This document shows, piece after piece, positions 47,906 to 56,486 of a stretch of DNA of 64,000 nt (its first letter is position 1; every line of letters begins with the position of its first letter). Under the pieces are notes generated by a model. That model saw only the letters and a list, made by a program, of their open reading frames with translations. It did not search any database and was not told where the DNA came from. Origin of the DNA: Cinnamomum chago (lineage: Eukaryota > Streptophyta > Magnoliopsida > Laurales > Lauraceae). The DNA lies in contig CP142458.1 of the NCBI GenBank assembly GCA_038049695.1, positions 43,307,501 to 43,371,500 of the forward strand, in the 5' to 3' direction. The position numbers and the translations under genes were made by a program.

Positions 47906-49361
47906 TTAAGGTTTGTCTAAGTATCTAACTTTAGGAATCCACCTAAGGTCTTGAGAGGGTTGAACTTTGAGGTCTAGTTTGGAAGTCCCACCAACTATAG
48001 GAGATTTGATTTGATAAATTTTCAATTTGAACTTATCACCAAGATATTTTGATTTGACTATATTTAGCTTAGATTGGTGATTAGCCTTTTGAAGTTGGTG
48101 AGTTTGTTTCTTAGGAGATTTGTTCATTTTTCTTTTCTTCTTATATTCTCCCTTTATTTGACTTTTGAATTTTAAATTTAACTTTGTTACTTTCTTCAAA
48201 AGTTCTTTCATGGGTTGATATAAGGGAGATAGGTTGAGAAACTTTTTGTTCATAGATTCTCTTAAACTTGGTTTAACTTTTTTAAACTTTTTAAAATCTA
48301 TTTTAGGAGACTCCATTTTAATTGATTTAACTTGTTTAATCTTTTTGGAGTCTTCTTTGGTTTTGAGTGTCTTACCCTTCATAGATTTAGATTCTACCTT
48401 TTTAGGTTCAAAGATGGGTTTAGACACATGGCTTCTTCTTAGTTTGCACTCAAACCTAAAATGCCCTTCAATGCCACAATAAATACATTTTGTTTTGGGC
48501 AAAGGAGAAAGAGTGCTAGAGAAAGAGGACTCACCTTTCACAAATGTGTTGGTGAATTTAGGGTCATGTGAAATATTCCTATCAAATCCAAGACCCGTCC
48601 TATCTCTTTGAGATTTACCGAATTTAAATAATTTTTCAAATCTCTCTTCACCTTGGGTAAACTTGCACTCATACTTTTGTTTGTAGCTTTCAAGTTGAGT
48701 GACTTTGTTTATAAAGATTGAATTTTCATTTTTAACTTTTGATAGTTCATTTTCAATTTCCTTATATTTGATTAGTTCTTCATGGGCAAGTTTTAGATCA
48801 AATTTAAGTTCATTAATAACATTAGACCCAAGTTCTAGAGTTTTTATCTTATTTTGAGAATTAGATAAATTTTCCTTAGAAATGGTTAACTTGGATTCTA
48901 AATTGTTAATGTCTTCATCTTGCCTTTTTAATTGATTGATCTCTTAGATTTAAATTTTCCTTATTGATATTATCACAACCCATCTTTAATTCTTTTAGTT
49001 CATCTTGAACAATATATAGGTTATGCAAAGAGATCATAAACTTAGAGTCTACACAATTTATTACTTCTTCTTTCTCTCTAAGTTCATCTTTTGAAGAAAC
49101 TAATTCTTTGTTTAGATTTTTAGATTCTTCTCTTACTTTTTTATTTTTCTTAACAAGCTCTAGGGACAATGCATATAATTCCTCATAGGCTTGTTGAAGA
49201 TCATCTTCATTATAATCATTTTCTTTTTCTTTTAAATCAAATTGAGATTCATTAATTTGAGGGTTTGAATCTCCAATAGAAGGAAGAAGGAGGGGTCTAG
49301 AAGAATCTACACAAGAATCTAAACTATCTATCATAGTGGAATCCATTCTTATGATTTTCAT
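47906..49361 (-). pseudogene. Sirevirus gag, C-terminal part, one frameshift
   Basis: Two open stretches, 49361-48915 and 48541-47906, are joined by readable sequence in between once a single-base frame change near 48940 is allowed. The first is a long acidic/lysine-rich coiled coil (for example DDLQQAYEELYALSLELVKK). The second holds one zinc knuckle, CIYCGIEGHFRFEC, then a very basic tail. Coiled coil plus CCHC fits Sirevirus gag. The usual N-terminal gag domain is not seen before the Met at 49361, where the leader is only about 100 bp from the LTR, so the N-terminus is probably deleted. Confidence 0.85.
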
Positions 49362-49444
49362 GAAAGCACAACACTAGGGTTTTGACTCTAGGTTTTTACA
49401 CCTAATCAAGAGTTCCAAAACACTTGATCCTATAAGATAGAGCA

Positions 49445-49462
49445 CGAGGCTCGAATACTAAT
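49445..49462 (-). other. Degenerate primer binding site of B1
   Basis: On the minus strand, just inside the 5' LTR, the sequence reads ATTAGTATTCGAGCCTC, similar to the TGGTATCAGAGCC site for initiator tRNA-Met but with several changes. Confidence 0.65.
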
Positions 49463-49726
49463 TGAAATTTCTGGGATCTAACCCTAGAGGGGGGGGGGGT
49501 GAATAGGGTAAGCTACAATATTTGACCAATATAGACCAATTTCAACTTCTTAAACTAAACTAGTCACAAGTGATGATAAACAATCAAAATGCGGAAGCTA
49601 ATAGAAAACAATCACCACAAGCAAACACCACTACACAAAGATTTATAGTGGTTCGACCTCAATGCCTACGTCCACTATCGGTTTGTGATCTAATCACCCA
49701 ACCAGATTTCCACTATCTATGCTTTT

Positions 49727-49860
49727 CAATAGGCTAAGCAATAACCTTTACAATGTTGTTTTTCTAGGCTAAACAACAACCTTTACAAGATGCTTTTCTA
49801 GGCTAAGCAATAACCATTACACAATGCTTTTCTTAGGCTAAGCAATAACCTTTACAAGTA
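49727..49860 (-). repeat. Hairpin-repeat array in B1 5' LTR
   Basis: Four reverse-orientation units, including one with the GTTGTTT/AAACAAC stem where the 3' LTR has a single change. Confidence 0.82.
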
Positions 49861-50653
49861 AAAGTTTTCTCTAAGAAGGTCTCTATACAAGAACACTCTA
49901 AGAGATACAATTTAAACTCAATGGAATTGCCTCTTAAAATAGGCTAATGTGAAAGTGAAAAACAAACTCACACAAACACTATATGAATGCAAAGATGTAT
50001 GCTCATGATGTGTGTGTGTGTGATAACTTCAATCAAGTTAAAAACAAAGCTCAATTAATATATACTTAAAGCATTTAAAAGATTAAGGCACATAAAAAGA
50101 TTTGATTGAAGTTAAATGTAAATCACATGTATGAATACAAACTTGTTAATGATATGAAAATCAAAGGCAATCAAGTTGTATGAAAATGACTAACTTAAAA
50201 CATGTGATGCATATACAATGTTCTTTTCAAAGCCAAATTAATTTAACTAAAGTTCAAATGAATGAAAACAACAAATGAAGATTCAACCAAGTAAAAGAAT
50301 CATGCTTTAAAAGAAATCAAAGATTTTGGCTAAGCATGATTAATGAAGATTTTAAAACAACTTGGTTTGAAATCAAGGGTGAAGAATCCAATCCAACATA
50401 GATCAAAGATTAGAAGAAGAATGGATTCAACACATCATAGTTATAATGCTAAAATAAATTTACCAATAATTTAAACAAAGCATATAACATATGATTAAAA
50501 AAATAAAGCTTACTTAGAGATTTAACTTCATTGATCCAAGCTTTAGCTTCACTAATGACCCCTTAGTCTCTGTTAGTTCATCCCCTTTTCTTTGTCTCAA
50601 AACACCTCAAAAGAGTCTTCAAAATCTTCAACTTTGACAAAGGAATGAACTTC

Positions 50654-50830
50654 ATTTTATACCCAAAAAGTGGGTTTCTGCGAGTGCCCGGTCGACCTGG
50701 TACAGAGCCCGGTCGACCTGACAATAAACGACAGAAAAATGACCGTTGGAAGAGCCAACGGCTCTTTGCCCTGGTCGACCGCGTAGTGTGGCCGGTCGAT
50801 CGAGTCCGCTGAGCTGGTCGACCGGCCACA
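50654..50830 (-). promoter_or_regulatory. Promoter module of the B1 5' LTR
   Basis: TATAAAAT on the minus strand (50654-50661); GGTCGACC boxes at about 50690-50720 and 50772-50828; inverted AACGG pair at 50740-50749 and 50755-50761. It holds about three more boxes than the 3' LTR module. Confidence 0.85.
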
Positions 50831-51569
50831 CTACAGGTTGACCCCCTGGGACCAAAATTCCCAAAAATTGCATATTTCAAAGTATTTTCTGTGGGAACTT
50901 TTGGGCCAATGAATCAAGCTTGGAAACATGTTTTAAATCAAACAAGTGGTTTAAAAACATAAAACATAAAAAACCTAAAAAGATTCGAAACTTTAAAACC
51001 AATGGCTTGCTTGATTTGATAAACTCTTTTCAAATTTAAATGCATCCAATATCTAAAACCAAATATGCATGAAACATGATTTCTAAAAGACTTAAAACCA
51101 ATGCATGTGAAAATCAAGATTTCAAGATTTTCTAAATCAATGCAAGTGTGTAAATTCAAATGATGCTAATATGATAATGCATCCATCAAATTACAATATA
51201 CAAAATTCCTAACAGAGTCCGTATGAAATCCAAGTGAAAAGAAATACGAAAGGATCTCCACAAAAATACTGAACCATACCGGGAGGATCCAAGATTTGAA
51301 TCAAGATGTATAGGGGTCCTGTATGTCGGTTTTTGCCACCGGCTTGGTACTCGATGAAATTAAGGACATTCGAAGCTCCCTATACAACTCGACAAGTCCA
51401 AAAATCCTCTATGAATCTTCATGATGGGGTTTCTTCTTCAATCAAGCTCCACACTTTGCTTTCTCAGTCTTACCATCGCATTGGGGCTCCAAACAATACC
51501 TCCCCAAGCCATAGAAGAACATTTCAAGTCTTCCTGCACTGACCCAGCCCACTACACAGTTGGCTTGAT

Positions 51570-51722
51570 AGTCTGCTCGAGCTAATAGCTCTCTATGAGG
51601 GGTTCGCTCGAGCGGACCTTCCCAGGTCAGGTTGGCTCGAGCAAACTGTCAAGTTGGCTCGAGCCAACTACTCTTTGGGTGGGTTAGCTCGAACGGACTA
51701 TGCAGTTCACTCGAGCGGACTG
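51570..51722 (-). repeat. Palindrome array, CTCGAG type, in the outer A solo LTR
   Basis: Six dyads are variants of TTCGCTCGAGCGGAC, including TTGGCTCGAGCCAAC (perfect symmetry, near 51653) and TTGGCTCGAGCAAAC. Half-site arms vary more than the CTCGAG core. Confidence 0.88.
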
Positions 51723-52357
51723 TCACAGGAACCTGCAGAAATACAGTTTCGGGCTCCTCCCTTTCTTCCCTTAGCATACATTTTTTTAGCACTCTTTTTG
51801 CACATAAAGGAGGGCTTATAACCCTCTCCAAAACCACACTTATTCCTCCATTTAAAACACTCCATAAGATGCATCACATTCTTCTTCATTTCATCAAAGG
51901 AAACCCAATCATACAAGAGATCTATAAAACCCATTAACAAGCTTTAACAAAACTCAAGGGCATACATTTTTCAAGAAGTTAAACAAGAGAGAAGACACAT
52001 CAATATGCACATTTTGAAATCACTAGAAACCACATCAATAAACAAGAGTTAAGACACTAAAATCCTTAATGAAAGAAATCAAGGTTCCTCCAAAAACATG
52101 TTCAAAATCAAGCAATCCATTAATCCAGTTGCCTTGGGTCCAAGGTAGAAAATCAAGCTCCTTATCAAACTCTCTCAAAGCCAACCGACAAACACATTCA
52201 AAAACCCCCAAACACAAACCCTACAAGGTTAAAACAAGGAATGAGGGAGAGAGAGTTCCCAATAATGGAGATGGGTACTCTCTAGGGCTAGAAAAATCCA
52301 AATCTAGAAGATGGAGAAGATGGCTTACTTGTATGGTCTTCAAATACACAAGACTAG

Positions 52358-55300
52358 TGTAAGACCCCGACCCGAGTGAACCCGATTAGTGCTAATTAAG
52401 TTGCGTGTTAGTACTAAGCTTGATTAGTGATTTTTGGCTAAGTTGGATTTGGGATAGCTTTGATTCTAGTTTTGGGCTTCTGTGAATGCTTTGATAACTA
52501 GTGGGGCCCTTTGGGGGTTCATTTTCATGACATTGCACATGTTTAGGGATTTATCGGAGATTTTCGCATTCATGGTTTTAATCCCATTTTATTGCTATTG
52601 CTATTTCATTCAACTTTCATGTTGATCCCGTTTTCATTTGAGATCCCGAAACCCGAATTCTTGGCCTTGAGGGCAAAACAGTCAATGCACACCAAATCTG
52701 TACCCAAAACTTTTTATTCCCGAAACTCGCGAAACATATACTTTTTGGAAACTAGATATTTCGACGATCAATTCTTCCTTCTTCGTCGAATCCATCCGAG
52801 GTTTCGAATTAGATGATTTCAGCCAAGCAAGTGTCTTTAGTAGTGGGACCCATTCCCATTTGCTATATAAGGAGAACCCTTTCCTCTCATTCCCTTTTTC
52901 CAGCACAAAGGAGTCTAGGGTTTGCTTTTGGAAACTTTTCTTCATCTTCTTGTTTCTTCATCTCCAAATCACACTCAAACTTGCACCAACCAAGAAAGGA
53001 AGGTCATCTTCTTCTTCCTCATCTCACAAGCTTCATCTTAGTACCATTTTTAGAGAAATCCACAACTTTGAGATCTTCATTGGAACTAAACCTTGCCATT
53101 TGTAGAACCTACAAGTAAGTAATCCTTCCATTCTTCTAGATTTGTATTCTCCTAGCCTTGGAGGAGCTCCATCTTCATTATTGTGAAGTTTCCCTTTCTA
53201 TTTCTTTGGTTTGACTCTTTTAGGTCTTGTTTTGGGGATTTTTGTTCACAACTTGGATCCCTTGCTTGGAAGAGTGTTAGAGCTTTATTTCATTGTTAGA
53301 AGACACAAGGCAAGTGAATGTTTGGATGTTTTGAAGTTTGAAATGGTTTGGTGAAGTATTTATAGATTTTCCATACTTCCATTAATGTGTTTTGATTGAA
53401 ATAAATGCTCATAATGTTTTGATAGCCTCATTCAATGTTTTGTAAACATATTAGTGTAGCATTTGTTGTCCTTGTAATAGCCTAAGTGAATGTTGTGAAA
53501 TGGTTTCCTTCCCCTTTTTCTTGGCATTGGACTTAGCATGGAAATAGGGATGGATAGAACTCAAAATGGGATTTGGAGGAGTATAAAGAGATGCATTGGA
53601 GGAACTATTAGCTCAATGTTATTGTAAGGACCTTGTGGATGTGAGGAAGATGGTTTTGAGGAGGAAAATGACTCAAAATTGAACACAGTGAGCATTTTCG
53701 TAACTGGCGGTCAGCTCACAGTTAGCCAGCGGCTAACCGCCGAATGCATCGGAGGCTAACTGCCAGCTAACCGCGCACCGCGGTGACTTTTCCAGAGAGC
53801 ATCGTTTTCCACCTGAAAACGCGGTCAGCCTCGCGGTTAGCCAGCGGCTAACCGCCGAACCCATCGGCGGCTAACCGCCAGCCAACCGCCATTCACGGTT
53901 CCTTTTCCCGAGAGCATCATAATTCCCACTTGAAATTCGGTCAGCTCCACGGTTACCCAGCGGCTAACCGCCGAATGCATCGGCGGCTAACTGCCAGGTA
54001 ACCGCTTTTGGGCAGTCAGCTTTCCAGTAAACTGCATTTCCTGCAGCCCAGCCGCGGTCAGCCGTACGGTCAGCCAGCGGCTAGCCGCCAGTCCCAGCGG
54101 TGGCTAACCGTTAGCTAACCGCCAGGTAACCGAAATTCCTCAGATTTCGAAAAGCTTCCCGCTCGAACGAACTCTCCGGTTCGTTCGAGCGTTGAGCCTT
54201 GTCGATCAAAGGAGATTCACTAGGTATTCTATGAGGCCATCAGAGGAAGAAACCATATCACGAAGATGTCATTCGAAATCTTTGAAAATCGTAAAAGTGC
54301 ATAAGAAGCCCGGAATGTCTTCAAACTCAAGGAGTACCAAGTAATGACTATAATCGACGTACGGGACCCCTATGCACTTAAATAGATCTTGAAAGTAATA
54401 TTTTACCCGAAATGGTTATAGTTCATTGTTTCACCTCATTTCCAAGAGTTGTATTACATGACTTGTTTTCTCGAAAACATTGAAGTTACATTAGTAACAG
54501 TTAATTGTCCCGAAATGTATTGCCCGACATGAAATGACAGTGTGCCTTGAGCACCCCGTTTTACCCGTTTATTTACTGTACTTGATTACTCGCATATGTC
54601 TCGATTGGTTTTGACCTATGAGTCGGCATCACTAAGCTTGGATAACCTTGTCAGTCTGATCCACTGACTTGGAGATCCCTCTCCCGTCCCGCCAGCTGCA
54701 GTTTGGATCCCGATGCCCGGTTTATCACCGTGGTCCCGTCCCGATACCCGGTTCGCTACCGTGGTCCCGTTCCCGTATAGTTATATTGTATATATGTACA
54801 CGTTGTTTCTCCTCACCTTGTGTGACTGAGATCAACGTCCCGTGATGCTGTTGTCACTTTAGTGACAGAGGACTTAGCTTTATGTGATTGCCACATTGTC
54901 AGTTCCTGATTCCTTGGATACCTCATATGTTTTATCTTGTTTACTTGTTTCATAGCAAATGATTTACCTGTTTTATGAGAGCTATTGCTTAATCAGATTT
55001 ACACGCTTTTCAAGAGATTTCTTGTATTATATGTTGTTGTATCTTCTCATTCTCTTGCCAGACCGTCGTGTCTGACCCTTTGCTTTGGTACTCAGGTCCC
55101 GTCGCCGGCTTCCTTAAGGAGGAGCCAGAGGAGGCGGTAGGTGAGCCGCAGCCTCTAGTCGAGTGGCGTGCTGACGATGTCATATAGACATCGGATTGCT
55201 ATGAGAAGCGTAACATTTTGGGAGGACTATTTAACCATTCTTTGGGTTATTATTTTGTTTATATTGGCCTTTGTTGGCCTCTATTTTTGGGGATGTAATT

Positions 55301-55607
55301 AACTGATATTTTGTTTAACTTTGACAACTTGGGAAACTTGCTATATATATCATTGCTCATTCTGATACAGTGATTATACTTATTGTTATGGTCTTCATGA
55401 CTAATGATAGTTGGACTATTTGATTTACTACATGCTTCCGCACACAAAAGAAATATTCATGCAAGGTTGTGATATCCTCACCGCGGACACCTGTGGGAAA
55501 TTAAATAAATTGTATATTGTGGATGTAGACCCTTCAATCATTATTCAGAAATGGTCCCGACTGCGGATCAGTCTTTCCTTCGGGATTCCCGGTCCGGGGT
55601 CGCGACA
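52358..55607 (+). mobile_element. Family A solo LTR, plus strand, TSD ACTAG
   Basis: TGTAAGACCCCGACCC to CGGGGTCGCGACA, 3250 bp, flanked by ACTAG at 52353-52357 and 55608-55612. It is inserted in the opposite-strand A LTR. TATATAA at 52864-52870, followed by a pyrimidine-rich leader, is a candidate promoter. It holds the largest GGCTAACC array. Confidence 0.95.
53705..54190 (+). repeat. Palindrome array, GGCTAACC type, four cassettes plus flanking dyad
   Basis: Four cassettes of about 115 bp start near 53706, 53821, 53939 and 54055. Each has GCGGTCAGC, GGTTAGCCAGCGGCTAACC and CATCGGCGGCTAACCGCC. The flanking perfect dyad is GCTCGAACGAAC (54161-54172) and GTTCGTTCGAGC (54179-54190). GC content is far above the surroundings. 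Confidence 0.92.
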
Positions 55608-56341
55608 ACTAGCGTAAAGGGAACCTCAATGGTGATGAATTTCTCTTCCAATAGTGTCAATGGAGAGCTTTCATGGTGAGGAAGAAGAAGATAACCTCCA
55701 TTTTGCCATTGGTGCAAGGTTGGTAGTGGATTGGAGATGGAAGAACAAGAGGAAGAAGAAGAGAAGGGAAAAACCCTAGCTTGGCTGAATCTTTTTGAGC
55801 TGGAGAAAGGAAAAAGGGGAAAAGGGCTCTCCTTTTATAACAAGTGAGGGTGGGCTCCACTACGAGCAACTCTTGTCGGGCTAAAAGCATGGCTTCTCGA
55901 GGCCTCGGATGCGTTCAACGAAGAAGGGAAAGTTGTTTGTCATAAATTCTAGTTTCCAAAAAGTATATATTTCGAGGGTTTTGGTGACGTCAAAGTTTGT
56001 GTCCAGATGTGGTGTAAAAAGACCGTTTTGCCCTCGAAGTTGTAAAAGTCAGGTTTCGGGGCCTCGAACGAAAATGAAATCAACACAAAAGTTGTAGAGG
56101 TTAGCGAGATAAGTCAAATGAGGTTAAAACATGAATTTTTGGAATCACGAATAATCCCCATGTACACGTAAAGTCACAAAAAGAACCCCTAAAGGGTCCC
56201 ACTAAATCAAGAAGGCGCTCAAAATTCCCCAAAGCTATTTAAAAGTTATTCTAATCCCAACTTAACAAAAATCCACTAATCTCGCTTAGAACACACGGCT
56301 TAATTAGTGTTAATCGAGGTCACTCAAGTCGGGGTCTTACA

Positions 56342-56486
56342 GATTGCTTCAACAAGGTTATTATTTTCAGATTGGATGCTATTCCTATGGGAATTAAATT
56401 TAAGGGAGACATGAAGAGACCACAAGCAAAACTAATTTTAGCTTTGAAAGCTTCCAAACTTTTGAGAAGTGGTTGTCAAGGATATA
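56342..56486 (+). pseudogene. G2 post-protease fragment
   Basis: Reads DCFNKVIIFRLD...GSG-type residues ending LLRSGCQGYI, matching the linker between protease and reverse transcriptase in plant chromoviruses. It continues from 36485 across the A solo LTR and is cut by element G3 at 56487. Confidence 0.85.

Larger units (their letters stand above)
37693..51214 (-). mobile_element. Sirevirus B1, minus strand, TSD GAGTC, both LTRs present
   Basis: It is flanked by exact GAGTC at 37688-37692 and 51215-51219. The 5' LTR is 49463-51214. The 3' LTR is 37693-41609 and is split by a solo LTR. The internal region 41610-49462 holds gag, an AT-rich stretch and a polypurine cluster, plus an A solo LTR insertion. 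Net internal length is about 3.6 kb, and no protease, integrase or reverse transcriptase is seen, so B1 looks non-autonomous or heavily deleted. Confidence 0.94.
49463..51214 (-). repeat. 5' LTR of B1
   Basis: TGAAATTTCTGG to AAAATTCCTAACA on the plus strand, 1752 bp, uninterrupted. It provides the empty-site reference for the solo LTR at 38109. It has a run of 12 G at 49489-49500. Confidence 0.94.
36486..56341 (-). mobile_element. Family A solo LTR, minus strand, TSD GATTG, holding two further insertions
   Basis: The ends are TGTCGCGACCCCAGACC (36486) and TCGGGGTCTTACA (56341). Exact GATTG copies lie at 36481-36485 and 56342-56346. The protease reading of G2 continues across it (HHATMDC before, DCFNKV after), proving the insertion point. 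LTR pieces are 36486-37692, 51220-52357 and 55613-56341, about 3.1 kb together. It contains a Sirevirus (37693-51214) and an opposite-strand A solo LTR (52358-55607). Confidence 0.94.

Noticed and set aside
37693-49462. Envelope-like gene known from some Sireviruses
   Set aside because: No open frame with signal peptide or membrane segments occurs between gag and the polypurine cluster.
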